A stretch of 32,539 bases of DNA from an uncultured Anaerobutyricum sp. (GTDB taxonomy: Bacteria; Bacillota; Clostridia; Lachnospirales; Lachnospiraceae), in assembly GCA_934317185.1 (NCBI GenBank), contig CAKREJ010000009.1, positions 1 to 32,539 on the forward strand, in the 5' to 3' direction. The notes below the pieces were generated by a model. That model was not told the DNA's origin. It did not search any database and saw nothing but the letters and a program-made list of their open reading frames with translations. A program made the translations under genes and the position numbers. This document shows, one piece after another, positions 1 through 7,465 of the stretch (positions are counted from its first letter, which is position 1; every line of letters begins with the position of its first letter).

Positions 1-378
1 GATATCGTTTATGACTTATCTATGGTAGCTGCTCCTGTAAAGAAAGATGATACAGTAAAACCTTCTACAGAGGTTAAAAAGAAAGTAACTGCACCAGCCC
101 GTGTACAGGTAAGAGCAAAAGCGTTAAAAGGTAAAAAAGTAAAAGTTACACTGAAAAAAGTAAAAGAAGCAAAAGGTTATGAGATTGTTTACTCAACAAC
201 TGTAAACTTCACAAAGAAAACAACGAAGAAGATCACAACAAAGAATCTTACAAAGACCGTTAAGAAACTGAAAAAGAAAAAGACTTACTACATCAAAGCG
301 AGAGCTTATAAGTTAGATGGTAAGAAAAAAGTTTATGGCAGATGGAGTCTTATAAAAAAGGCTACTATTAAGAAATAA
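1..378 (+). CDS. C-terminal part of a Lys-rich fibronectin type III-like surface protein (5' truncated by window)
   Basis: The reading frame is open from the first base and ends with TAA at 376-378, so only the last 125 residues are present and the true start lies upstream. After a Lys/Thr/Pro-rich linker there is one domain with the strand pattern of a fibronectin type III module: V-x-V-T-L-x-K, YEIVYST, then KTYYIKARAYK and YGRWS near the end. Such modules end many secreted or wall-bound proteins of gut Clostridia. The domain is extremely rich in lysine, which would favour binding to anionic wall polymers (inference). It resembles the C-terminal modules of the subtilase at 4572-6593. The catalytic part, if any, is outside the window, so the function is unknown. 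Confidence 0.75.
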   Translation, partial: DIVYDLSMVAAPVKKDDTVKPSTEVKKKVTAPARVQVRAKALKGKKVKVTLKKVKEAKGYEIVYSTTVNFTKKTTKKITTKNLTKTVKKLKKKKTYYIKARAYKLDGKKKVYGRWSLIKKATIKK

Positions 379-420
379 TATAAAAAATAGTAGTTTTAAG
401 TGATGAGATTTTCATCTTAA

Positions 421-515
421 AAAGAATTAGCAGATGTACATTAATTGTGGCAGGGAAGGATCTATATTCACCATCCACTGTTTCCACGAAGGGGATGTCT
501 GCTGATTCTTTTTTT
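421..515 (+). terminator. Structured RNA element with terminator-like outer stem
   Basis: Bases 421-434 pair with 498-511 over 14 bp (one G-U), and the right arm runs into a T tract (509-515), as in an intrinsic terminator. The 63-nt loop is large for a terminator and holds its own hairpin: GTGG and GGAT on the left, ATCC and CCAC on the right, separated by a symmetric 7-nt internal loop. It could simply end the upstream FnIII gene, or be a small structured RNA or attenuator. I recognise no known riboswitch consensus. Confidence 0.55.
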
Positions 516-523
516 GCTTACTC

Positions 524-552
524 TTGAAAGAATCAAAATCTTATGTTATTAT
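524..552 (+). promoter_or_regulatory. Sigma-A-type promoter for the gtrA-like gene
   Basis: TTGAAA at 524-529, 17-bp spacer, TATTAT at 547-552. Transcription would begin near 559, which is after the longest ATG-initiated reading frame (445) but before the ATG at 604, so it supports the shorter start. Confidence 0.55.
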
Positions 553-603
553 TCCGCAAATGTACTATATATTTGTAAAATTTACAAAGTGGTGGTAAGG
601 AAA

Positions 604-1071
604 ATGAAAAAGAAGGAAAATGATATTTTTGATAAGATTATGTCCCTTCCGGGATTGAATATTTTTGAAGATGTTTATAAAAAATATAAAGAAGTTTTAT
701 TATATTTGTTTTTTGGAGGGATGACTACGGTAATCAGTATTGGCTCTTACAGCTATTGTGATGTGGGACTTCATATAGATCCGCTTGTGGCGAATATTAT
801 TTCATGGATTTTGGCAGTGTTATTTGCGTATGTGACGAATAAGATCTGGGTTTTTAGTGCACAGACATACGGAATAGGAGAATTGTTTTTAGAAATGATA
901 CATTTCTTTGGAGGACGTTTATTTACCTTAGTTTTAGAAGAAGTGATTTTATTTATTTTTATTAATAAACTGCACTTCAATAGTATTTTGGTAAAGATTG
1001 CAGCACAGTTTATGGTACTTGTATTAAATTATATAATTAGTAAGCTTTTGGTGTTTCGCAGGAAACAGTGA
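604..1071 (+). CDS. GtrA-family small membrane protein
   Basis: A 155-residue integral membrane protein with four predicted helices (about 31-52, 58-79, 99-120, 127-149). The GtrA pattern is visible: a Gly-rich first helix, NKIWVF after helix 2, and N-Y-x-x-S-K-x-x-V-F before the C-terminus, followed by basic residues. GtrA proteins are thought to help move lipid-linked sugars (undecaprenyl-phosphate glucose type) across the membrane, or to act with glycosyltransferases in wall or teichoic acid decoration; the exact substrate cannot be read here. I start at ATG 604 because GGTGGTAAGG lies just upstream and a promoter lies inside the longer frame that opens at 445. Its 3' end overlaps convergent trmO by 35 bp. 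No glycosyltransferase is adjacent. Confidence 0.8.
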   Translation: MKKKENDIFDKIMSLPGLNIFEDVYKKYKEVLLYLFFGGMTTVISIGSYSYCDVGLHIDPLVANIISWILAVLFAYVTNKIWVFSAQTYGIGELFLEMIHFFGGRLFTLVLEEVILFIFINKLHFNSILVKIAAQFMVLVLNYIISKLLVFRRKQ

Positions 1072-1810
1072 TGTCGGTAACGAAAAGGTCGTTATCTATT
1101 ACTTTAAAGTGAATATTGAATCCGGCGTATTCCATACCATAGATTCGTGCTGGATCATGTTGGTAAGAAGGGCGTGGATCAAGAGAAAGGCAGTCTAAGA
1201 GAGATTGTCTTTTTTCTTTTGGAATAAGGCAAAGTAAATCTTCCTTGCAGTGAACACTTAGCTGGTGTTCAAGTGCCTTTGTAGAAAAGCTTCCGGCTGC
1301 CTGCGGGTGAGAGTCCGTAAAAGGAAGATACGGCTTGATATCGTAAACAGGAGTTTTATCCAGTAAATCGGCCCCTGAAATATAAAGTACAGGTCCCTCC
1401 GGAGAAGAAGGAATATATTTTTCAAGACGAACCGAGGAAAGTCCCAGTGAATTTGGACGGAAGGGAGAGCGGCTGGCAAAGACTCCCTTTCGTTTATTGC
1501 CGCCGAGTCTTGGAGGGCGGATGGTAGGTGTCCATTTGCCCTTAGGATTTTTGGAGAATCCCCATATAAGCCATAAATGGGAAAATTCTTCGATACCACG
1601 GCAACAGTCTTCGTTGCGAAATTCTTCTGTAAAGATAAGCTTGGCCTGTAAGGTATCTACAAGACCGCTTTGGCGGGGAATGCCAAATTTCTCTGTAAAG
1701 TCAGAGTGAATATAGGCAATCGGTCGTAAAATCGTTTCATCGGTGGAAAGATTGGTTTTTGAAGAGGAAGTCTCTAATTTATTTGTATAAGCAGTTGTTT
1801 TTTGTTTCAT
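1037..1810 (-). CDS. trmO: tRNA (N6-threonylcarbamoyladenosine(37)-N6)-methyltransferase TrmO
   Basis: A 257-residue protein of the TrmO/TsaA (UPF0066) family, which uses SAM to methylate N6 of t6A37 in some ANN-decoding tRNAs. Visible signatures: IAYIHSDF near residue 32, FGIPRQSGL (about 42-50), EFSHLWLIW (about 75-83), GVFASRSPFRPN (about 109-120), DLLDKTPVYDIKPYLP (about 148-163). The C-terminal part matches the extension seen in E. coli-length members (about 235 residues). About 25 Ser/Thr/Lys-rich residues precede the domain. ATG 1810 follows AAGGA with an 8-nt gap; a later start cannot be excluded. The gene is alone on its strand and its stop lies inside the 3' end of gtrA. Confidence 0.9.
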   Translation of the reverse strand: MKQKTTAYTNKLETSSSKTNLSTDETILRPIAYIHSDFTEKFGIPRQSGLVDTLQAKLIFTEEFRNEDCCRGIEEFSHLWLIWGFSKNPKGKWTPTIRPPRLGGNKRKGVFASRSPFRPNSLGLSSVRLEKYIPSSPEGPVLYISGADLLDKTPVYDIKPYLPFTDSHPQAAGSFSTKALEHQLSVHCKEDLLCLIPKEKRQSLLDCLSLDPRPSYQHDPARIYGMEYAGFNIHFKVIDNDLFVTDITVSCETPKAY

Positions 1811-1980
1811 AATAAAAATCCTTTATATCATAACTATTCAAATATTGTCCTTAGCATGAAAACAGTATAGCGTTTTTTTAGGATAAAAACAAGAAAAATA
1901 CAGGTGTAAAAGCTTTTGTAAAAAATATAATAGGGTTATAATAAAAAGGATAAAAAGGGTTCTTTGCTATAAGATACAAA

Positions 1981-2009
1981 TTGCGAAAAAGCAGGATATG
2001 AGGTATAAT
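1981..2009 (+). promoter_or_regulatory. Sigma-A-type promoter for the pepD operon
   Basis: TTGCGA 1981-1986, 17-bp spacer, TATAAT 2004-2009, giving a leader of about 76 nt before pepD. The 14-mer TATAATAAAAAGGA recurs exactly at 1937-1950, so an older or second start may lie upstream. In the leader, TGCCGGA (2021-2027) can pair with TCCGGCA (2068-2074) just before the ribosome site GGAGG (2081-2085). Confidence 0.6.
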
Positions 2010-2091
2010 AAAAAGGAATATGCCGGAGGCAGATTTATGCCAGACCATAGAAATAAAATAAATATTTTCCGGCAAATACAGGAGGATTCAA

Positions 2092-3561
2092 ATGAGGGTT
2101 TTAGAGAACTTAGTACCAGAAAAGGTTTTTTATTATTTTGAGGAGCTTTGTAATATTCCACATGGTTCTAAAAATACAAAAGAGATTAGTGATTACTGTG
2201 TGAATTTTGCGAAAGAAAGAGGACTGGCATATCATCAGGATGCCAGCAATAATGTGATTATTCTGAAGAATGCTTCTAAAGGATATGAAGATTCTAAGCC
2301 GGTAATTATTCAGGGTCATTTGGATATGGTATGCGAGAAGGAAAAAGATTGTGCGATCGATTTTGAAAAAGACGGTCTGTCTTTAGCGATTGACGGAGAT
2401 TATATTTACGCAAAGGGAACGACTTTAGGTGGAGATGACGGAATCGCCGTAGCGATGGCTCTTGCTATTCTTGATGATGATACATTAGAGCATCCACCGA
2501 TCGAAGCGGTATTTACTGTAGATGAAGAGATTGGAATGCTTGGAGCGATAGCGATGGATTGTTCCTCTTTAAAGTCTCGTCTTATGTTGAACCTTGATTC
2601 TGAGAATGAAGGACATTTCCTTGTAGGTTGTGCCGGCGGGATGATGGTAGAGTGTGTATTCCCTGCTGAGAGAAGACGCTGGGGAGGTAAGCTGGTTTCT
2701 GTTCATGTAAATGGCGTGACGGGCGGACATTCCGGTGTGGAGATTCAAAAACAGGGAGCAAATGCGAATGTGATTCTTGGAAGAGTGCTCTATGAATTAA
2801 AGAAAAAGACAGATTTTACGATTGTATGTGTAGATGGCGGATTAAAAGATAATGCAATCACAAGAAGTTCCAGAGCAATTCTTATGCTTGCACCGGGCGA
2901 GGAAGAACTTTTCCTGAATATTGTGAAGGAGCAGCAGGAGATTATCAAAAAAGAATATCATAAAACAGATGCGAATATGTCTGTTGAAGGATTTTTAGAA
3001 CTTTCTGAAGAAGATACAGCAAGTGCAGAAGGGGTATTGCCAATGACAGAAGGCTGCGGTAATGCTGTGATCACAGCACTTCGTACGTTCCCATGGGGTA
3101 TACAGAAGATGAGTCAGGATATGGAAGGACTTGTGCAGACTTCTTTAAATCCTGGTATTTTAGCAACAAAGGCAGATAATGTTTCTTTAACATTCTCCGT
3201 ACGAAGCAGTGTGGCAAGTGAGAAAGAAGAGCTTTACGAAAGACTTTTATGTCTGACAGAGGCTCTTGGAGGAAGTGTGAACAGATCTAGTGATTATCCT
3301 GCATGGGAGTATGTAGAAGATTCTAAGCTTCGTACTTTAATGGGAGATACCTACCGTGAAATGTATAAAGAAGAACCAGTGATGGAAGTAATTCATGCGG
3401 GAGTTGAGTGTGGCTTGTTCTCAGAAAAGATGCCGGGACTTGATTGTGTTTCTTACGGTCCGGATATTTTTGATATCCATACACCACAGGAACGTCTCTC
3501 TATTTCAAGTACAAAGAGAATTTATGAATATACGTTAGAAGTATTAAAGAGGCTTAAATAG
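2092..3561 (+). CDS. pepD: Cytosolic beta-Ala-His / Xaa-His dipeptidase PepD (peptidase M20)
   Basis: A 489-residue di-zinc aminoacyl-histidine dipeptidase that cleaves a broad range of dipeptides in the cytoplasm, supplying amino acids. The M20 metal ligands are visible: H76-L-D78 in GHLDMV, the D-D pair 115-116 in LGGDDGIA, E145-E146 in VDEEIGM, D170 region in LNLDSE, and a C-terminal His in FDIHTPQERL. Length matches the PepD subgroup (about 480-490) rather than shorter PepT or DapE. There is no signal peptide. GGAGG sits 7 nt before ATG 2092. The dus start codon overlaps its TAG by one base, so the two are very likely cotranscribed from the promoter at 1981-2009. Confidence 0.93.
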   Translation: MRVLENLVPEKVFYYFEELCNIPHGSKNTKEISDYCVNFAKERGLAYHQDASNNVIILKNASKGYEDSKPVIIQGHLDMVCEKEKDCAIDFEKDGLSLAIDGDYIYAKGTTLGGDDGIAVAMALAILDDDTLEHPPIEAVFTVDEEIGMLGAIAMDCSSLKSRLMLNLDSENEGHFLVGCAGGMMVECVFPAERRRWGGKLVSVHVNGVTGGHSGVEIQKQGANANVILGRVLYELKKKTDFTIVCVDGGLKDNAITRSSRAILMLAPGEEELFLNIVKEQQEIIKKEYHKTDANMSVEGFLELSEEDTASAEGVLPMTEGCGNAVITALRTFPWGIQKMSQDMEGLVQTSLNPGILATKADNVSLTFSVRSSVASEKEELYERLLCLTEALGGSVNRSSDYPAWEYVEDSKLRTLMGDTYREMYKEEPVMEVIHAGVECGLFSEKMPGLDCVSYGPDIFDIHTPQERLSISSTKRIYEYTLEVLKRLK

Positions 3562-4544
3562 TGGCAGAATATCAGAAGGTGCAGTGTTATGCTGCACCTC
3601 TTGAAGGAATTACCGGATATATTTACCGAAATGCACATCATAAGTTTTTTGAAGGAGTCGATAAATACTTTACTCCTTTTGTAACGCCGAAACCAAAGAA
3701 GGGATTAAATGCCCGGGAGAGGAATGATATTCTTCCGGAACATAATGAAGCGATGAATGTGGTGCCTCAGATCCTTACGAATAAAGCAGAAGATTTTATA
3801 AAAGTAGCAGGAATAATGGAAGAGCTTGGTTATAAAGAAGTGAATCTGAACTTGGGTTGCCCTTCCGGTACGGTAGTCTCAAAGAAGAAAGGGAGCGGAT
3901 TTATCTCAGACTTAGAGGGAATGAAGTATTTTTTTGATGAAGTTTTTTCTGAGGTGAAGATAGATGTATCAATAAAAACAAGGCTTGGAATGGAAAGACC
4001 GGAAGAGATTATAGATTTGATGAAGCTTTATAATCAGTTTCCAGTTTCTGAGGTAATTCTTCATGCAAGAGTAAGGGAAGATTACTATAAAAAGCCGGTT
4101 AATCATGAGGCATTTGCCCAAGGTATGTCAATAAGCAGGCATCCGGTATGTTATAATGGGGATTTATTTACAGCACAGGATATTCAAAGTCTGAAGAAGC
4201 AATTTCCAAAGTTAGAGGCAGTTATGCTTGGAAGAGGAATGATCACCAATCCACAGTTAACAGAAGCTTTTTGTGAAAAAGGATTTTTTGACGGAGAAGT
4301 CGGTTCTGAAATACAGCCAGATTATATGCGATGGAAAGCATTTGTTGATGAATTATGTTATGGATATGAGTATATTATGTCCGGAGGGAGAAATGTTTTA
4401 TTTAAGCTAAAGGAAGTATGGTCTTATATGATTTCCTTTTTTCCGGAAAGTGAGAAATATGGAAAGAAGATAAAAAAAGCAAAAACAGTTGCGGAATATC
4501 AGACGATAGTGACGGCCCTTTTCCGTGAGGCAGGAGTGTTATAA
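3561..4544 (+). CDS. tRNA-dihydrouridine synthase (Dus family)
   Basis: A 327-residue FMN enzyme that reduces uridines in the D-loop of tRNA. It has the Dus TIM-barrel order: substrate/FMN start YAAPLEGITGYIYR (about 10-23), catalytic Cys100 in NLGCPSG, a Lys/Arg-rich KTRLGM segment, HARVREDYYKKPVNH (about 169-183), and a phosphate-binding MLGRGMITNPQL near 221-232. The start is GTG 3561, which shares a base with the pepD stop codon; no stronger start is near and the ribosome site is weak, so translation is probably coupled to pepD. The specific Dus subtype and target uridine cannot be assigned. The subtilase gene follows after 27 bp. Confidence 0.9.
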   Translation: MAEYQKVQCYAAPLEGITGYIYRNAHHKFFEGVDKYFTPFVTPKPKKGLNARERNDILPEHNEAMNVVPQILTNKAEDFIKVAGIMEELGYKEVNLNLGCPSGTVVSKKKGSGFISDLEGMKYFFDEVFSEVKIDVSIKTRLGMERPEEIIDLMKLYNQFPVSEVILHARVREDYYKKPVNHEAFAQGMSISRHPVCYNGDLFTAQDIQSLKKQFPKLEAVMLGRGMITNPQLTEAFCEKGFFDGEVGSEIQPDYMRWKAFVDELCYGYEYIMSGGRNVLFKLKEVWSYMISFFPESEKYGKKIKKAKTVAEYQTIVTALFREAGVL

Positions 4545-4571
4545 ACAGGGAATATCCCGGAGGAAGATAAT

Positions 4572-6593
4572 ATGTGGAAAAAAATAACTACTATAACGGT
4601 GACTTGTATGCTATGTATATTTTTTTCTTTTCGTATTACGAATGCGGCAGAAATATCTGGAACGGAGCAACATATTACAGATTATAAACAGATAGCGGCT
4701 TTAGTTTCAGATACATGGGAGGATGATTATTTTGAAAAAATGGTTATTACCCCCGGCTCGAACGCAATAGAAAAAGATGGAGAGAAAGAAAAGTTTTCAC
4801 AGGAGTTTAATGTAAGTGCATCTAAAGCAGAGAAAGTGACATGTTCAGAAGATTCCCTGAATCAATATCTTGATAAGCAGGAAGGTGTTTATCAGATCGA
4901 ACAAAATGAGGAGGGGGATTTAGAAGTTACTGCACCATACCAGACTAAGAGGATCATTGTAGAAAGTGATGCAGTGGATGATACATATGGGGCAAGTGAT
5001 GTTTATGTAAATCAGATAGATCATGAAACGATTTTACAGTATGGCACAGAAGAAGAGGCAGAGAGTGCTTACGAGAAGCTAAAGAACGGTAATGCTTCCT
5101 GTTATCCGGATAAAGTTGTTGCGGTAGATAATACAGCAATGGGGCTTCCGCTTTCTCAGGACGGACAAAATGGCGAAGGCAGTTATTCCTGGGGCAGTGA
5201 TTATATGGGAATGAATCAGCTTAAAAAGGAAGCGGTTCAAAAAGGTTATACAAGAAAGGTTAGCGTTGCGGTAGTAGATACAGGAATCAACGCATCGAAT
5301 CGCTTATTTAAGGGACGGACGATTTCTGCCGATAGTTATAATTTCTTTGGAAATAATAAAAATGTGAAGGATACATTTGGACACGGAACACATGTCAGTG
5401 GAATTATTGCGGATGCAACACCGGCAAATGTTTCGTTGCTTGTTTTACGAGTGTCTAATAACGAAGGTAAGTCTTCTTTACTGACGATAAAGGCGGCACT
5501 TCAGTATGCGGTTAGTAAAAAAGCAGCCGTTATTAATCTGAGTATGGGCTTCATTGATTCAGATGCATATTTGTATGATTATCTGAATTCCACCATTGAC
5601 AAGGCATATGATCGGGGAATTCCGGTTTGCTGTGCGGCGGGGAATGGAGCTAATGGAAGTAAAGGTGTGGATCTGCGTTATTGCTATCCGGCCTGCTATA
5701 GTAAGACGATAGCTGTTTCTGCAATAGATTCCAGTCAGCAGCTTGCCTATTATTCTAATCGAGGAAAAGGGATTGATTTTACAGCACCGGGAACAGGGAT
5801 TGTCAGTGCAAACTATAAAGGAAACTTAATTCCAATGTCCGGAACGTCTATGGCAGCTCCGCATATTTCAGCAGCGATAGCTTATTTAAAGATTTTGCAG
5901 CCGAATTTATCTGTAGATGGTGTGTATCGGGAACTTAAGATGTATAGCAGAGATCTGGGAGCAAAAGGAAGAGACAGTTATTATGGATGGGGCTGTCCGA
6001 TTTTGAGTGGTTTATTCAAGAAGGGAATTGTGAATAAAAAATATATTGTTATTCTTCGCCCGACGTTACGTTCTGCTTTCAATGAAAGAAGGGGTATCCG
6101 ACTGAAGTGGAAACGCTCATATGGTGCAGCATCCTACTATATTTACAGAAGAAGTGGCAAAGGTGCATGGAGAAAGCTTGCGGTTGCTTCTGCCACTCAG
6201 ACGACTTATCTTGATAAAAAGGCAAAGCAGGGCAAGCAGTATTCTTACAAAATACGACCGTATAACAGCGGTGTTTTTGGCAGAGGAAGTGCGATAAAAA
6301 CAGTATATCGCTTAAAATCACCGGGGCAAATAAAGGTAAAGAGAGTTACAGGCAAGAAAGTATCTGTTATCTGGAAGAAGATGTCTTACAGTACAAATTA
6401 TCAGGTACAGTATGCCGGAAATCGAAAAATGAAAAAGGCGAGAAAGATTTCGACCAGCCGAAAAAACACTACTGTAAAGACTAAAAAATTACAAACGAAA
6501 GTATATTATTTCCGTGTACGTTATCTCTATCGGAAGAACGGTATAAAGTCCTGGTCAGCCTGGTCACAGATAAAGAAAATAACAGTTCGTTAA
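4572..6593 (+). CDS. Secreted subtilisin-like serine protease (S8) with two C-terminal FnIII-like modules
   Basis: A 673-residue secreted protease. Residues 1-26 form a signal peptide (KK, hydrophobic core, cut near NAA-EI). Residues about 27-200 look like an acidic pro-region that should be removed on maturation. The catalytic S8 domain (about 205-480) shows Asp236 in VAVVDTG, His271 in GHGTHVSG, oxyanion Asn358 in AAGNGANG and Ser426 in GTSMAAPH, so it is expected to be active. Two Lys/Arg-rich fibronectin III-like modules follow (about 493-580 and 582-673), with Tyr/Trp spacing typical of such domains, suggesting attachment to the wall or extracellular polymers. Start chosen at ATG 4572 behind CGGAGGAAG. 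It is 27 bp after dus and so probably the third gene of the pepD operon. Substrate unknown. Confidence 0.9.
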   Translation: MWKKITTITVTCMLCIFFSFRITNAAEISGTEQHITDYKQIAALVSDTWEDDYFEKMVITPGSNAIEKDGEKEKFSQEFNVSASKAEKVTCSEDSLNQYLDKQEGVYQIEQNEEGDLEVTAPYQTKRIIVESDAVDDTYGASDVYVNQIDHETILQYGTEEEAESAYEKLKNGNASCYPDKVVAVDNTAMGLPLSQDGQNGEGSYSWGSDYMGMNQLKKEAVQKGYTRKVSVAVVDTGINASNRLFKGRTISADSYNFFGNNKNVKDTFGHGTHVSGIIADATPANVSLLVLRVSNNEGKSSLLTIKAALQYAVSKKAAVINLSMGFIDSDAYLYDYLNSTIDKAYDRGIPVCCAAGNGANGSKGVDLRYCYPACYSKTIAVSAIDSSQQLAYYSNRGKGIDFTAPGTGIVSANYKGNLIPMSGTSMAAPHISAAIAYLKILQPNLSVDGVYRELKMYSRDLGAKGRDSYYGWGCPILSGLFKKGIVNKKYIVILRPTLRSAFNERRGIRLKWKRSYGAASYYIYRRSGKGAWRKLAVASATQTTYLDKKAKQGKQYSYKIRPYNSGVFGRGSAIKTVYRLKSPGQIKVKRVTGKKVSVIWKKMSYSTNYQVQYAGNRKMKKARKISTSRKNTTVKTKKLQTKVYYFRVRYLYRKNGIKSWSAWSQIKKITVR

Positions 6594-6670
6594 AATCGCT
6601 CGAAAATTATAGCATTAAAAATCAGACTATTAGAAAATAAACGAAAATTGTCAGAGAAAGACGGTGTGAA

Positions 6671-7330
6671 ATGAGCACAGAGAAAGAAATAGAAGAACAA
6701 CAGTCCATGCAGGATACTTATGCAGAACGTTTAGAAAAACAGATAAGCTTTATCCGTGAGATGGATAAAGAGAAGTTTATCGGAAGACAGACTTATCTTT
6801 CCGATGGGATTCGCAAGGAAAACGATGCAGAGCATGCATGGCATCTTGCATTGATGACTTTACTTTTATCAGAATATTCAAATGAGAAGATTGACGTTTT
6901 GAAAACTATGACGATGGTTTTATTCCACGATGTCGTAGAGATTGATGCAGGAGACACATACGCTTATGACGAGGAAGGGAAAAAGTCGCAGGCTGCCAGA
7001 GAACAAAAAGCGGCAGAAAGACTGTATGGACTTTTACCACAAGATCAGGGAAGAAAGCTAAAAGCTATCTGGGAAGAATTTGAAGCCAGAAATACGCCGG
7101 AGGCTTTGTTTGCGCATACAATGGATAATCTTCAACCGGTTATTTTAAATGCGGCAACAGACGGAAAGGCATGGAAAGAACATGGAGTACGGCTAAGTCA
7201 GTTTATGGGGCGGCAGAAAGATACCAAAAAAGGCTCAGAGTTACTGTGGCAATATGAATGGGAAAGGCTTGTGTCTCCATTTTTACAAAACGGTACAATA
7301 GAAGATGATATGCCCATATCCAATCTATGA
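6671..7330 (+). CDS. HD-domain phosphohydrolase (5'-deoxynucleotidase YfbR/HDDC2-like)
   Basis: A 219-residue soluble protein of the HD superfamily. Metal ligands are visible at His55 (DAEHAWHLAL), His86-Asp87 (LFHDVVEID), E90/D92 and Asp near residue 156 (HTMDNLQP). This arrangement, and the conserved EHAWHLAL segment, match the HDDC2/YfbR group, whose studied members dephosphorylate deoxynucleoside 5'-monophosphates. Activity here is inferred from family only. The ribosome site before ATG 6671 is weak (GACGGTG). It lies 77 bp after the subtilase, with no clear terminator between, so read-through is possible; it ends before a strong bidirectional terminator. Confidence 0.8.
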   Translation: MSTEKEIEEQQSMQDTYAERLEKQISFIREMDKEKFIGRQTYLSDGIRKENDAEHAWHLALMTLLLSEYSNEKIDVLKTMTMVLFHDVVEIDAGDTYAYDEEGKKSQAAREQKAAERLYGLLPQDQGRKLKAIWEEFEARNTPEALFAHTMDNLQPVILNAATDGKAWKEHGVRLSQFMGRQKDTKKGSELLWQYEWERLVSPFLQNGTIEDDMPISNL

Positions 7331-7370
7331 TTTAAGTGGTGGGAGCATGTCACGCATTATAAAGTATAAA

Positions 7371-7447
7371 AAATAAAGATTTCATGATAACAGCTATGTA
7401 AATATGTAGAACTTGTTCACACAGATGTTATTATGAAATCTTTATTT
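7371..7447. terminator. Bidirectional intrinsic terminator
   Basis: Bases 7371-7391 pair with 7427-7447 over 21 bp with one mismatch (a wobble in RNA), loop 35 nt, with A-rich left and T-rich right flanks. It sits between the convergent HD-domain gene and the antiporter gene and can end transcription from both sides. Confidence 0.85.
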
Positions 7448-7465
7448 TTGTCTGTATAATTTATA

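Noticed and set aside
445..603. Longer N-terminus for the gtrA-like gene starting at 445
   Set aside because: It would put the terminator-like element and a good promoter inside the coding region; the residues before 604 have no match to GtrA, and a ribosome site precedes ATG 604.
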